NCBI GenBank assembly: GCA_963835955.1
Contig: CAWIHZ010000007.1
Location: 1 to 64,000, forward strand
Direction of reading: 5' to 3'
Length of the DNA: 64,000 nucleotides
Origin: Roseiarcus sp963835955
Lineage (GTDB): Bacteria > Pseudomonadota > Alphaproteobacteria > Rhizobiales > Beijerinckiaceae
Position numbers and translations under genes: made by a program. Below the pieces are notes generated by a model. It had not been told where the DNA came from, made no database searches, and worked only from the letters and a program-made list of their open reading frames with translations. Positions 45,984 to 60,282 of the stretch are shown piece by piece (position 1 is the stretch's first letter; each line of letters begins with the position of its first letter).

Positions 45984-46032
45984 CCTGGCGGCTCGATGTT
46001 CGGCCCGGCGCGATCGCGGCAGGGCGCCGCCC

Positions 46033-50652
<4,620 letters not shown>

Positions 50653-50682
50653 TCGCGCGGCGAGGGAGTGGGCGCAGCGTCT

Positions 50683-51108
50683 TCACAGCGCGCATTTGAA
50701 GAGAGTCGTGTCGAGGGACTGCTGGCCAGCCGGACTGTAAATGATCTCGGTCGGCGATTGAATCTTGATCTGTATGGTCTGGGTTATGAAACTGACCGAG
50801 TCCTCGCATTCGGCCTTCACCGACACCGAGTCCTTGAGATGGGCGACGCCGAGAACGCGGCACGCGCTCGCCGGCGCGACAATTCGCCGTGGCTCGATGA
50901 TCGCGGCCCGGGCGAATTTGTCGACCGGCTTGCGATAGGAGATCACGCCATTCCTCTTCTGGAAGATCCGTGCGCAGTCGGACGCTGACGTCGTCCAGGC
51001 GCCGATCAAGCCGGAATCCATCGTCTCCGCGCGGCCAATCGTCACGCCGGCGACAAGCGTCAAACCAGCAAAAAATATACGGATCGCCTTCAGGCTGTGC
51101 TTGTGCAT
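50683..51108 (-). CDS. small exported protein, unknown function
   Basis: 141 aa. ATG 51106-51108 has AAGGA upstream and begins a classic signal peptide (about 1-27: KHSLKAIRIFFAGLTLVAGV, cleavage near GRAE). The mature part has 'GAWTTSASDCARIF' and ends with a Cys-containing FKCAL; about four Cys may form disulfides. No family recognised. It lies just upstream of lhr on the same strand. Confidence 0.7.
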   Translation of the reverse strand: MHKHSLKAIRIFFAGLTLVAGVTIGRAETMDSGLIGAWTTSASDCARIFQKRNGVISYRKPVDKFARAAIIEPRRIVAPASACRVLGVAHLKDSVSVKAECEDSVSFITQTIQIKIQSPTEIIYSPAGQQSLDTTLFKCAL

Positions 51109-51308
51109 GGTCCGATCCTTCGCCTCCGTATCGCCGAACCGCAGACGCCGGCCGCCAATTGTAAACTTCCAGAAAGATATAGTCCAAGACTCCGCCTCCG
51201 CGCTCGCCGCATTTCGGAGCGTCCGGCGCCCGAGCAACGTCGACTGGCCCCTTGTATTGCGCCGCGATCGTGACATCCTGCCGGCCCGGGGCGCGATCGT
51301 GAGGCGCA

Positions 51309-52298
51309 GTGGACCAAGCGAGGGATATTCCGGCTCAGGCTGGCCATAACCGGGCGCGCAATCCGGGCGCGCCGCTCGAACCGGACTGGTTCGAGAGCGT
51401 CGGCGTCAACGCGAGCGCGGTCGAGCGCCGCGCCGCGACGCTGACGACCCGCCGCTCGGTCAAAAAGGAGTTTCAGGCCGCCTGGCTGGTGAAGGCGATC
51501 GCGTGCATCGACCTGACGACGCTCTCGGGCGACGACACGCCGGAGCGGGTGCGGCGCCTGTGCGCCAAGGCGAGGCGCCCTCTCAGCGACGAGACGCTGG
51601 CCGCGCTCGGCCTCGCCGACATGGCCTTAACCGTTGGCGCGGTTTGCGTTTATCCGACGATGGTCGGCCCGGCGGTCAGGGCGCTCAAGGGCTCAGGCGT
51701 TCCGGTCGCATCCGTCGCCACCGGCTTTCCCGCGGGCCTGACGCCCCTGAATCTGCGGCTCGAGGAGATTCGCTACGCCGTCGGAGAAGGCGCGCGCGAG
51801 ATCGACATCGTCATCACCCGCGCCCATGTGCTCGGGCGCGACTGGAGCGCGCTCTACGACGAAGTCGCAGCGATGCGCGACGCCTGCGGGCCGGCGCGCC
51901 TGAAGGCGATTCTCGGCGCCGGCGATCTGAAGACGCTCCGCAACGTCTACGCCGCCAGCATGGTGGCGATGCAGGCGGGCGCCGATTTCATCAAGACTTC
52001 CACCGGCAAGGAGGACGTCAACGCGACCTTGCCGGTGAGCCTGGCGATGGTCCGGGCCTTGCGCGACTATCGCGAGCGTACCGGCGTCGACATCGGCTTC
52101 AAGCCGGCCGGAGGCCTGCGCGCCGCCAAGGACGCGCTCGCCTGGCTGATCCTGATGAAGGAGGAGCTCGGCCTTCCGTGGATGCAGCCCGATCTCTTCC
52201 GCATCGGGGCGAGCGGCCTCATCACCGACATCGAGCGTCAGCTCGACCATTACGCGACCGGGCGCTATTCCGCCGCCTATCGCCACGCGATGGCGTGA
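51309..52298 (+). CDS. deoC: Deoxyribose-phosphate aldolase
   Basis: Cleaves 2-deoxyribose 5-phosphate to glyceraldehyde 3-phosphate and acetaldehyde. 329 aa, GTG start. The TIM-barrel catalytic Lys is about 229 in FIKTSTGKEDVN, with a second Lys in DIGFKPAGGLR. 'VCVYPTMV' and 'VASVATGFPAGLTPL' are further family marks. It has a 60-residue N-terminal extension compared with short bacterial DeoC, as in the larger DeoC subgroup. It ends 8 bases before the next gene, an aldehyde dehydrogenase that could oxidise the released acetaldehyde. Confidence 0.92.
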   Translation: MDQARDIPAQAGHNRARNPGAPLEPDWFESVGVNASAVERRAATLTTRRSVKKEFQAAWLVKAIACIDLTTLSGDDTPERVRRLCAKARRPLSDETLAALGLADMALTVGAVCVYPTMVGPAVRALKGSGVPVASVATGFPAGLTPLNLRLEEIRYAVGEGAREIDIVITRAHVLGRDWSALYDEVAAMRDACGPARLKAILGAGDLKTLRNVYAASMVAMQAGADFIKTSTGKEDVNATLPVSLAMVRALRDYRERTGVDIGFKPAGGLRAAKDALAWLILMKEELGLPWMQPDLFRIGASGLITDIERQLDHYATGRYSAAYRHAMA

Positions 52299-52306
52299 GG
52301 GATGCG

Positions 52307-54682
52307 ATGACCCTGATCAAGGACATTCTGCGCACGATGGACTACGGCCCCGCGCCCGAAAGCAGCGAGCACGTCCTGGCCTGGCTGGAAAGGCGTCGGG
52401 CCGGCTTCGGTCTCTTCATCAACGGCCGCTTCACCAAGCCCGCCGCGCTGTTCGACGTGTTCAATCCCGCGACCGGCGAAACAATCGCCCGCGTGACCCA
52501 AGGATCGCGGGGCGATGTCGACACAGCGGTCGCGGCGGCGCGCAAGGCGCTGCCGAAATGGTCGGCGCTCAGCGGCGATCAGCGGGCTCGCCATCTCTAT
52601 GCCCTCGCCCGGCACGTCCAGAAGCGGGAGCGCTTTTTCGCGGTGCTGGAGACGATCGACAACGGCAAGCCGATCCGCGAATCGCGCGACATCGACATTC
52701 CGCTGGTCGCCCGCCATTTCTATCATCACGCCGGCTGGGCTTCATTGATCGACAGCGAGTTTCCCGGGACCCGCCCGGTCGGCGTCTGCGGGCAGATCAT
52801 CCCCTGGAACTTCCCGCTGTTGATGCTGGCCTGGAAGATCGCCCCGGCGCTCGCCGCCGGCAACACGGTGGTGCTGAAACCCGCCGAATATACGCCGCTG
52901 ACCGCGCTCGCCTTCGCCGAAATCTGCGTCGAGGCGGGCCTGCCGGCGGGCGTCGTCAATATCGTGACCGGCGACGGCGCGACCGGCGCGGCGCTCGCCG
53001 CGCACGACGGCGTCGACAAGATCGCCTTCACCGGATCGACCGAGGTCGGGCGGGCGATCCGCAAGGTCACCGCAGGCAAGCGCGTGAAGCTGTCGCTCGA
53101 GCTAGGAGGCAAGTCGCCGTTCGTCGTATTCGACGACGCCGATCTCGACAGCGCGGTCGAAGGCGTCGTCGACGCGATCTGGCTCAACCAGGGGCAGGTC
53201 TGCTGCGCGGGATCGCGTCTGCTGGCGGCGGAGGGGATTGCCGAGACCCTCTACGCCAAGCTCCGCGCCCGCATGGCGCATTTGAGGGTCGGGGACCCGC
53301 TCGACAAGTCGACCGACGTCGGCGCGATCGTCGCGCCCGCCCAGCTCGAGCGAATTCGACGGCTCGTCGGCGAAGGCGAGAAGGAGGGGCTCGAATTCTG
53401 GCGGGCGGACGAGACGGTCCCTGATCGCGGCTGCTTTTATCCGCCGACCCTCGTCACCGGCGTCGAGCCGGCCTCCATCCTGGCGCAGGAAGAAATCTTT
53501 GGGCCGGTCCTGGTCGCGACGACCTTCCGCACGCCAGACGAGGCGGTCGCGCTCGCCAACAACACCCGCTATGGACTGGCGGCTTCGGTCTGGACCGAGA
53601 ACGTCAACCGCGCGCTCGAGGCCGCGGCGCGCATCAAGGCGGGCGTCGTCTGGATCAATTCGACCAATCTGTTCGACGCCGCGTCGGGCTTCGGCGGCTA
53701 TCGCGAAAGCGGATTCGGCCGCGAGGGCGGGCGCGAGGGATTAAGCGAATATCGCGTCGCCGACGAACCGGGAGCCAAGCCGAACGCCGCCAAGGCGACG
53801 AGGCTCACCGCCTCGCCAGGGCTGACGCCGTCGGTCAAGATCGCGGGCGGGCTCGACCGCACCGCCAAACTCTATGTCGGCGGCAAACAGGCGCGGCCCG
53901 ACTCCGGCTACAGCTATGCTGTCCTCGATCTCAAAGGCCACGAGGTCGGCCTCGCCGGCCTCGGCAATCGCAAGGACGTTCGCAATGCGGTCGAGGCGGC
54001 GGCGAAGGCTGCGTCCTGGGGCGCGGCGACGGCCCACAACCGCGCCCAGGTGCTCTACTATGTCGCCGAGAACTTGAGCGCCCGGGCGGACGAATTCGCC
54101 GCGCGCCTGCGCTCGATGACCGGCGCCGGCGCCCGCGCGGCTCATGCCGAGGTCGAGGCCGCGATCCGGCGCGCGTTCTTCTACGCCGGCTTCGCCGACA
54201 AGTTCGACGGCGCGGTCCACGCGACCCGCTCGCGCTTCGTCACCCTGGCGATGAACGAGCCGTGGGGGGTGATGGGGATCGTCTGCCCGGACGAGGCGCC
54301 GCTCATCGCCCTCGTTTCGCTGGTCATGCCGGCGATCGCCATGGGCAATTGCGTCGTCGTCGCGCCCTCGGCCGCCCATCCGCTCAGCGCCACCGACTTC
54401 TATTCGGTCCTCGACACCTCGGACGTTCCCGCCGGCGTCGTCAACATCGTCACTGGAGAGGCGAATGCGCTCGCCAAAACGCTCGCCGAGCACGACGGCG
54501 TCGACGCCCTCTGGTACGTCGGCGACGCGGCCGGCGCGGCGGAAGTCGAGGCGCTTTCCGCTGGCAATCTCAAGGCGACCTGGGTCTCTGCTTCAACGAT
54601 CGACTGGCTGCGCGCCGAGGGGCGCGAGTTCCTGCGCCGCGCGACCCAGGTCAAGAACATCTGGACGCCTTACGGGGAGTGA
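52307..54682 (+). CDS. Double-domain aldehyde dehydrogenase, ALDH16 type
   Basis: 791 aa NAD-dependent dehydrogenase. ATG 52307 has a GAGGGATG site and lies 8 bases after deoC. The first ALDH domain (about 35-500) is complete: LELGGKSPF carries the general-base Glu and GQVCCAGSRLL the catalytic Cys (about 299). The second ALDH domain (about 520-785) has the cofactor fold but no catalytic Cys; the region reads 'AGNLKATWVSAST'. Duplication with an inactive second copy is the hallmark of ALDH16. Tight coupling to deoC suggests a deoxynucleoside-degradation operon. Confidence 0.9.
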   Translation: MTLIKDILRTMDYGPAPESSEHVLAWLERRRAGFGLFINGRFTKPAALFDVFNPATGETIARVTQGSRGDVDTAVAAARKALPKWSALSGDQRARHLYALARHVQKRERFFAVLETIDNGKPIRESRDIDIPLVARHFYHHAGWASLIDSEFPGTRPVGVCGQIIPWNFPLLMLAWKIAPALAAGNTVVLKPAEYTPLTALAFAEICVEAGLPAGVVNIVTGDGATGAALAAHDGVDKIAFTGSTEVGRAIRKVTAGKRVKLSLELGGKSPFVVFDDADLDSAVEGVVDAIWLNQGQVCCAGSRLLAAEGIAETLYAKLRARMAHLRVGDPLDKSTDVGAIVAPAQLERIRRLVGEGEKEGLEFWRADETVPDRGCFYPPTLVTGVEPASILAQEEIFGPVLVATTFRTPDEAVALANNTRYGLAASVWTENVNRALEAAARIKAGVVWINSTNLFDAASGFGGYRESGFGREGGREGLSEYRVADEPGAKPNAAKATRLTASPGLTPSVKIAGGLDRTAKLYVGGKQARPDSGYSYAVLDLKGHEVGLAGLGNRKDVRNAVEAAAKAASWGAATAHNRAQVLYYVAENLSARADEFAARLRSMTGAGARAAHAEVEAAIRRAFFYAGFADKFDGAVHATRSRFVTLAMNEPWGVMGIVCPDEAPLIALVSLVMPAIAMGNCVVVAPSAAHPLSATDFYSVLDTSDVPAGVVNIVTGEANALAKTLAEHDGVDALWYVGDAAGAAEVEALSAGNLKATWVSASTIDWLRAEGREFLRRATQVKNIWTPYGE

Positions 54683-54688
54683 CGCCAT

Positions 54689-55684
54689 TCACCAGACTTT
54701 CGTCACCTTGTAGCCGGCCGCGCGGAAGCGCTCCACGAGTCCGTCCTTGCCCGACAGGTGCAGCGCCCCGACGGCGATGAAGGCGCCGCCGGCGCTGAGC
54801 AGCGGCGCCGCGCGCCCGGCCATTCTGCCGTTGCGGCCGGCCAGCAGACTCCGAGTGAACTCGTCCTCGGCCGCGCGTTCGGATTCGCTCATCTCGCCCG
54901 CTACGTCGGCGATCGGCAGGATTTCGGCGGGACGGCTCTCGCGATAGAGCCGCAGCAGGGTCGCATAGACGTCGTCGTTCATGCCGGGGTCGCGGGCGGC
55001 GACGGCGAGCAGCGCCGCGGCGGTCGCCGGAGGGATGGCGGATAGCGCGTCGAGCTGTTCTTTCGGCGTCTCCAGACCGACGACCTTCACGCCCGCGTCT
55101 CTGGCGGTCTGAGCCAGGAACTGGTCGACTTCCGGCAGATCGAGCGCCTCCCGCCTTGCTTCGCAGGCCGGGATCGAGGTCACCGTCGCCAGAAACCACA
55201 GCTTCAGATGATGCGCGAATTCCTTCGGGAAGCCCTGCCGCGCGATCAGTTTTTCGATTGGTCCGCGATCGCCGCTCGCCACCGCGCCCTCGAAGGTGTC
55301 ATGGTCGCGATCGAGCGCCTTGGCCAGCATCATTGCGCCAATATTCGCCTTCTCGACCGAGTCGAGAGGTCCGCCGAGTTCGGTTGCGACGACCTTTGCG
55401 CCGGCGATGTGTCGAGCCGCGCGCCCGGCCATCTCCAGCGCCCTGTCGTCAGTCGAGTGAATGGCGCCGTAAAGGTAGGAGGGCGCGAGGCCCGGCCTGT
55501 CGATCCGCCACAGCAACCCGTCGGCGTTGACCAGATCGTCGGCCCGCCTGGCCTGAGCGGCCGCGAGCCCGTCGATATGGGTCAGATCCGCGCCATGGCA
55601 GGCCAGGGCTTCCGCGGCCGCGACGGGAGCGGCGCTCAAAAGCGCCAATGGAAGCGCCAAGGCGCGAAGCGTCAAAGTCCGCAT
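54689..55684 (-). CDS. TraB/GumN family protein
   Basis: 331 aa, exported (signal peptide about 1-23, cleavage near AAAEA). TraB/GumN motifs: LYGAIHSTDDRA (about 72-83), KVVATELGGPLDSV and, at the C-terminus, GGAFIAVGALHLSGKDGLVE. The fold is related to metal-dependent proteases (TIKI type), and His/Glu residues in these motifs are kept; the bacterial substrate is unknown. It converges with the ALDH16 gene and precedes, by 11 bases, the 3' side of coaA on the same strand. Confidence 0.85.
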   Translation of the reverse strand: MRTLTLRALALPLALLSAAPVAAAEALACHGADLTHIDGLAAAQARRADDLVNADGLLWRIDRPGLAPSYLYGAIHSTDDRALEMAGRAARHIAGAKVVATELGGPLDSVEKANIGAMMLAKALDRDHDTFEGAVASGDRGPIEKLIARQGFPKEFAHHLKLWFLATVTSIPACEARREALDLPEVDQFLAQTARDAGVKVVGLETPKEQLDALSAIPPATAAALLAVAARDPGMNDDVYATLLRLYRESRPAEILPIADVAGEMSESERAAEDEFTRSLLAGRNGRMAGRAAPLLSAGGAFIAVGALHLSGKDGLVERFRAAGYKVTKVW

Positions 55685-55695
55685 GAGACATCTTC

Positions 55696-56661
55696 TTAAA
55701 GTTTTCGCAGCGCCACCTCCTCGATCCGGTGGCTGGCGCCCTTGGTCAGCAGGAGGTCGGCGCGCGGCCGCGTCGGCAGGATATTCTCATGCAGGTTAAC
55801 GAGATTGATGCGCCGCCAGATTGAGCGCGCCGTCGCCTGCGCCTCTTCATCGTCGAGATCGGCGTAGAGGCGGAAATAGCTGCGCGGATCGCGAAACGTC
55901 GTCTGGCGCAGACCCATGAAGCGCTCGACATACCATTGTTCGAGCAGCGTCTCGTCGGCGTCGAGAAAGACCGAGAAGTCGAAGAAGTCGGAAACGAACG
56001 GAATCTCCTTGCCGTCGCGGGGCAGCCGGTTGGGCGCCAGGACGTTGATTCCCTCCAGGATGAGAATGTCCGGCCGGTCGACGACGATCGATTCCTCCTC
56101 GACGATGTCGTAAGTGAGGTGGGAATAGACCGGGGCGGCGACGCTGTGTTGGCCCGCCTTGACCGCGGAGAGAAAGCGGATCAGCGCCGTCCCGTCATAG
56201 CTCTCCGGAAAACCCTTGCGGTCCATGATGCCCTGACGGGTGAGCTCGGCGTTGGAATGCAGAAATCCGTCGGTGGTGACGAGCTGCACTTTGGGCGTAT
56301 TGGGCCAGCGGGTGAGCAGCGCCTGCAGCACCCGCGCGGTCGTCGACTTGCCGACCGCGACCGAGCCGGCCACGCCGATAATGTAGGGCACCTTGCCGTC
56401 GGTCGCGCCGAGGAAACGCTGGGTCGCCTTGAACAACCCCTGGGTCGCCGCGACATAGAGCGCCAAGAGGCGCGAGAGCGGCAGATAGATGGCGACGACG
56501 TCGTCGATCGAAATCGGATCATGGGTCGATTGCAGCTTGCGCAGGTCGTCGATCGTCAGCGTGAGCTGGGTGTCGGCCCGCAGCTGCGCCCATTCGTCGC
56601 GGGTGAAACGGCGAAAGGGAGACACCGGCGTTTGGGCTGCGCCCTCATTCATCGCCAACAC
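55696..56661 (-). CDS. coaA: Pantothenate kinase, type I
   Basis: 321 aa cytoplasmic kinase, first step of coenzyme A synthesis. Walker A GVAGSVAVGKSTTARVL (about 97-113) and the substrate segment VTTDGFLHSNAEL are present. 'LILEGINVLAP' and FFDFSVFLDA are family-typical. A start three codons downstream (ATG 56652) is equally good. It follows hisE by 50 bases, an arrangement common in alphaproteobacteria. Confidence 0.95.
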   Translation of the reverse strand: MLAMNEGAAQTPVSPFRRFTRDEWAQLRADTQLTLTIDDLRKLQSTHDPISIDDVVAIYLPLSRLLALYVAATQGLFKATQRFLGATDGKVPYIIGVAGSVAVGKSTTARVLQALLTRWPNTPKVQLVTTDGFLHSNAELTRQGIMDRKGFPESYDGTALIRFLSAVKAGQHSVAAPVYSHLTYDIVEEESIVVDRPDILILEGINVLAPNRLPRDGKEIPFVSDFFDFSVFLDADETLLEQWYVERFMGLRQTTFRDPRSYFRLYADLDDEEAQATARSIWRRINLVNLHENILPTRPRADLLLTKGASHRIEEVALRKL

Positions 56662-56711
56662 CTAAAGCCCGCGCCTTTTTCGCTTCGACCTCATCCCATA
56701 CGCCGTCGATT

Positions 56712-57026
56712 TCACGCCTTGCGGGAGGCCTTCTCTTCGTGGCCGCTCCGGCCGGCGCGGCTTTCCAGTTCGCGCATCACCGAAGACAAGGCGACGCCGC
56801 GCGCGCGCAACACGACGAGCAGATGGTAGAGCACGTCCGCGGCTTCCGCGCGAACTGCGTTCTCGTCCTCAGCCGCCGCGGCGATCGTCAGTTCGATCGC
56901 CTCCTCCCCGAACTTGCGGGCGCAATGGGCCGAGCCCCTATCGAGCAGGCTTCGGGTGTAGGATGTCTCAGCGCTCCCCCCGGCCCGACGGGCGATCGTT
57001 TCGGCGAGCTCTTCAAGCGTGAACAT
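56712..57026 (-). CDS. hisE: Phosphoribosyl-ATP diphosphatase
   Basis: 104 aa enzyme of histidine biosynthesis, hydrolysing phosphoribosyl-ATP. ATG 57024-57026 begins the conserved MFTLEELAETIARRA. Mg-binding helices are KFGEEAIELTIAA and NAVRAEAADVLYHLLVVLRA, with the EExxE and ExxD metal residues. Upstream frame extension is not family-like. The other his genes are not present, as hisE is followed by coaA and preceded by an aldehyde dehydrogenase. Confidence 0.93.
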   Translation of the reverse strand: MFTLEELAETIARRAGGSAETSYTRSLLDRGSAHCARKFGEEAIELTIAAAAEDENAVRAEAADVLYHLLVVLRARGVALSSVMRELESRAGRSGHEEKASRKA

Positions 57027-57126
57027 GGCGTGAGCTTTATCGCGCTTTTGTGCTTGCGGATAGCGGGAAGGGCGAGGCAGGACCACGCCCTGCGCTCCAG
57101 AGCTCTGGCGAGCGCCGGCAACGCGC

Positions 57127-58554
57127 CTATACGCGATAGCCGACGACGGCCTTGAGTTCGAGATAGTCGTCGATGCCGAAATCCGCGTATTCGCGGCCGT
57201 TGCCCGACTGTTTGTAACCACCGAAGGGCGCATGCACGTCCCAGGCGGGATAGTTCAGATTGACCGTGCCGGCGCGCAGGCGGGCGGCGATCGCCCGCGC
57301 GTGCTCGATATCCGTCGACGAAACATAGGCCGCCAGGCCGTAGACGGTGTCGTTGGCGAGGCGCACCGCCTCGTCCTCATTCTCGTAGCTCATCACCGCC
57401 AGCACCGGGCCGAACACCTCCTCGCGTTCGATCGTCATGCCGGGCTTCACGTCGCCAAACACCGTCGGCCGAACGTAATACCCGCAGTCGAGACCGGACG
57501 GACGCCCGGGCCCGCCGGCGACGAGCCGCGCGCCGTCGTGAATTCCCGCTTCGATCAGGCGCTGAATCTTGTCGAATTGGGTCTGGCTGACGACCGGGCC
57601 GAGGTCGACCCCCTGCTCGCGCGGGTCGCCGACCTTCAGCCCGGCGGCGGCGTCGGCGGCGATTTCGAGCGCTTCCTCGTGCCGATCGGCCGAAACCAGC
57701 ATGCGCGCCGGCGCGTCGCAGGACTGGCCGCTGTTGGCAAAGCAGGCGGCGACCCCGGCGCGCACCGCGGTCTCGAAATCCGCGTCGCGCAGGATAATGT
57801 TCGGCGACTTGCCGCCGAGTTCCTGCGCCACCCGCTTCACCGTGTCGGCGGCTGTCTTGGCGACCATGATTCCGGCCCTGGTCGAACCGGTGAAGGAGAC
57901 CATGTCGACGCCCGGATGGCCGGCCATGACCTGGCCGACATCCGTCCCCGTGCCGTTAACGAGGTTGAAGACCCCGGCCGGCGCCCCCGCCGCTTCGACG
58001 ATCTCGGCGAACAGGAGGCCGCTGATCGGGGCGATCTCGCTCGGCTTCAGCACCGTCGCGCAGCCGGCCGCCAACGCCGGCGCCACCTTGCAGACGATCT
58101 GGTTGAGGGGCCAGTTCCAGGGCGTGATCAGCGCCGCGACTCCGATCGGCTCCCTGGCGATGAGGCTCGTCCCTCGCAGCCGGGCGAACTCATAGGTCTC
58201 GAGCGCCTGGATGGTCGCTTCCAGATGCACCCGGCCGGCCCAGACCTGCGCTTCGCGCGCGAAGGCGAGCGGCGCGCCCATTTCTTGCGATACGGCTTGG
58301 GCGAGATCCTCGGCCCGGCTGTTGTAGCTGTCGAGAATGCGGCGCAGCAGGGTCAGGCGCTGCTCGCGCGAGGCGCGCGAGCACTCGTCGAAAGCCGCCC
58401 TGGCGGCGGCGACGGCGCTGTCGACATCGGCTTTCGAGCCGACCGAAATCGTCGCAAACGCGCGCTCGGTCGAGGGATCGATGACCTCCAGCGTCGCCGG
58501 GACCTTCGGCTCGACCCAGCGGCCGCCGATGTAGAACTGCGCGTGACGGTTCAT
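57127..58554 (-). CDS. Aldehyde dehydrogenase family protein
   Basis: 475 aa NAD(P)-dependent enzyme. Catalytic Cys is in NSGQSCDAPARM (about 279), Glu in QELGGKSPNIIL (about 246), and the cofactor turn is SFTGSTRAGIMVAK. N-terminal 'QFYIGGRWVEPKVPATLEVI' is standard. The C-terminus 'YKQSGNGREYADFGIDDYLELKAV' fits the betaine/succinate-semialdehyde type branch; the substrate cannot be fixed. The box pathway makes a semialdehyde CoA, but its dehydrogenase (BoxD) is a different type, so no link is claimed. Confidence 0.9.
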   Translation of the reverse strand: MNRHAQFYIGGRWVEPKVPATLEVIDPSTERAFATISVGSKADVDSAVAAARAAFDECSRASREQRLTLLRRILDSYNSRAEDLAQAVSQEMGAPLAFAREAQVWAGRVHLEATIQALETYEFARLRGTSLIAREPIGVAALITPWNWPLNQIVCKVAPALAAGCATVLKPSEIAPISGLLFAEIVEAAGAPAGVFNLVNGTGTDVGQVMAGHPGVDMVSFTGSTRAGIMVAKTAADTVKRVAQELGGKSPNIILRDADFETAVRAGVAACFANSGQSCDAPARMLVSADRHEEALEIAADAAAGLKVGDPREQGVDLGPVVSQTQFDKIQRLIEAGIHDGARLVAGGPGRPSGLDCGYYVRPTVFGDVKPGMTIEREEVFGPVLAVMSYENEDEAVRLANDTVYGLAAYVSSTDIEHARAIAARLRAGTVNLNYPAWDVHAPFGGYKQSGNGREYADFGIDDYLELKAVVGYRV

Positions 58555-58705
58555 GGAAAATCCGTTCTGGAGCGTGGGCGGAGGGGATTATCTTACCGCA
58601 ATCGGCCGCCGGCAATGCCGTGCCGGAGCAGGGGAGCGACAACGCGTCGCATGGCCAGAGGGCAGGATTTGGCGTTGTCTGTATTAGCGCTTCGGTTTCC
58701 GGTCC

Positions 58706-60115
58706 ATGATGACAATCGTCTCCGCGCCGCCGAGCGTTGGAGCCACGTGCTCGAACGAGGCGGATCTGGTCGCGCGCCATGACGGCCGCGTGCCGCGCTA
58801 CACCAGTTACCCGACAGCGCCGCATTTCACTGCGGCTGTCGGACCGGACGTGTACGCGCAATGGCTCGGCGAACTGCCGTCGGAATCGCCGCTGTCGATC
58901 TATCTGCACGTGCCGTTCTGCGACCGGCTGTGTCTTTATTGTGGCTGCAACACCACGGTCGTGAGGCGCGAATCCTCGCATCGCGCCTACGCCGCGCTGC
59001 TGATGCGCGAGATCGATCATGTCGCACGGTTGATCGGCCGGCGAGCGGCGGTCACGCATGTGCATTGGGGCGGCGGCACGCCGACGTCGCTGCCGGGCGA
59101 TCGAATGATCGCGATCATGAGCAGGCTGAAAGAACGGTTCGCTTTCGCCGACGGCGCCGAAATCGCAATCGAGATCGACCCGACCTCCCTGTCGCCCGAC
59201 CGCCGTGAGGCGCTTGGCGCGATGGGCGTGAGCCGAATCAGCCTGGGCGTCCAGGACCTGGAGCCGGCGGTTCAACGCGCGATCGGCCGCGAGCAATCCT
59301 TTGAGACGACGAAAGCTTGCGCTGACGCGGCGCGGACGCTCGGGGTCCGCTCCCTCAATCTCGATCTCATTTACGGCCTGCCCTTGCAGACGGCCGAGGG
59401 GGTTGCGGGCACGGCGCGTCGCTCGCTCGACTTGAATGCTGACCGGATCGCCGTGTTCGGCTACGCCCATGTGCCATGGATGAAGCGCCATCAGGCGCTG
59501 ATCCCGGAACGCCTCTTGCCTGGCCCCGCGGAGCGCTTCGCCCAGCTCAACGCGATCCATCGCGTCCTGACCCAGGAGGGAGGCTATGTCGCCGTCGGCC
59601 TGGACCACTACGCGCTGCCGGGCGACAAGATGGCCGAGGCGGCCTCGGCGCGACGGCTCAAGCGCAGCTTCCAGGGCTATACGACCGATAACGCGCCGGC
59701 CCTGATCGGGTTCGGCGCGAGCGCGATCAGCTCGACGCCGCAAGGCTACGTGCAAAATGCGCCGACCGCAGCGGCCTATGCCAAGCAGATCGAAGCCGGA
59801 CGGCTCGCCTCCGTGCGGGGCGCGGCGCTGAGCGAGGACGACCGGCTGCGACGGGCGGCGATTGAAAGGGTGATGTGCGATCTCGAAGTGGATCTCGACG
59901 CGCTTGCCTTCGAGCATGACGCCGATCCCGCTCCGCTGAAGGCGTCCGCGTCGGTCGGAATGCCGCTGTTCTCGGCCGATGGCCTGGCGCATTGGGACGG
60001 GCGGCGGATCACGGTGACCGAGCGGGGGCGTCCCTTCGTGCGATCCATCGCCGCACTGTTCGACGCCTATCTTCGCCACGACGCCGCCCGTCCGCGCCAT
60101 TCGCGCGCGGTTTAG
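58706..60115 (+). CDS. hemN: Oxygen-independent coproporphyrinogen III dehydrogenase
   Basis: Radical-SAM enzyme of haem synthesis under low oxygen; cytoplasmic. 469 aa. Iron-sulfur motif VPFCDRLCLYCGCNTT (Cys x3 Cys x2 Cys plus extra Cys). 'HVHWGGGTPTSL' binds SAM, and 'NLDLIYGLPLQT' and 'YTSYPTAPHF' are HemN marks. GTG/ATG alternatives near the start do not change the domain. A low-oxygen haem enzyme fits the denitrification genes at 37-41 kb, but I find no FNR site in front of it. Confidence 0.93.
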   Translation: MMTIVSAPPSVGATCSNEADLVARHDGRVPRYTSYPTAPHFTAAVGPDVYAQWLGELPSESPLSIYLHVPFCDRLCLYCGCNTTVVRRESSHRAYAALLMREIDHVARLIGRRAAVTHVHWGGGTPTSLPGDRMIAIMSRLKERFAFADGAEIAIEIDPTSLSPDRREALGAMGVSRISLGVQDLEPAVQRAIGREQSFETTKACADAARTLGVRSLNLDLIYGLPLQTAEGVAGTARRSLDLNADRIAVFGYAHVPWMKRHQALIPERLLPGPAERFAQLNAIHRVLTQEGGYVAVGLDHYALPGDKMAEAASARRLKRSFQGYTTDNAPALIGFGASAISSTPQGYVQNAPTAAAYAKQIEAGRLASVRGAALSEDDRLRRAAIERVMCDLEVDLDALAFEHDADPAPLKASASVGMPLFSADGLAHWDGRRITVTERGRPFVRSIAALFDAYLRHDAARPRHSRAV

Positions 60116-60207
60116 GGACGGTCGCAATTTCGGTCGTCGCGATGAGGTAACCCGTCGTTCTTGACTTGGCGCTGGCGCGAGCCGTAAAGCAAGGACGCAT
60201 CGAGACC

Positions 60208-60282
60208 GGGCGATTAGCTCAGCGGTAGAGCACTCCCTTCACACGGGAGGGGTCGCAGGTTCGATCCCTGCATCGCCCACCA
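60208..60282 (+). tRNA. tRNA-Val (anticodon CAC)
   Basis: 75 bases with all arms: acceptor GGGCGAT/ATCGCCC, D-arm AGCTCAGCGGTAGAGC, anticodon stem CTCCC/GGGAG with loop TTCACAC (anticodon CAC), T-arm GGTTCGATCC and an encoded CCA end. It reads GUG codons. It sits between hemN and a gene-poor stretch, a common site for islands. Confidence 0.95.

Noticed and set aside
58565..58705. FNR-type site in front of hemN
   Set aside because: No TTG-N8-CAA arrangement found in the intergenic region.
58190..60127. 645-codon minus-strand frame opposite hemN
   Set aside because: No family signal; hemN on the plus strand has its iron-sulfur motif and full length.
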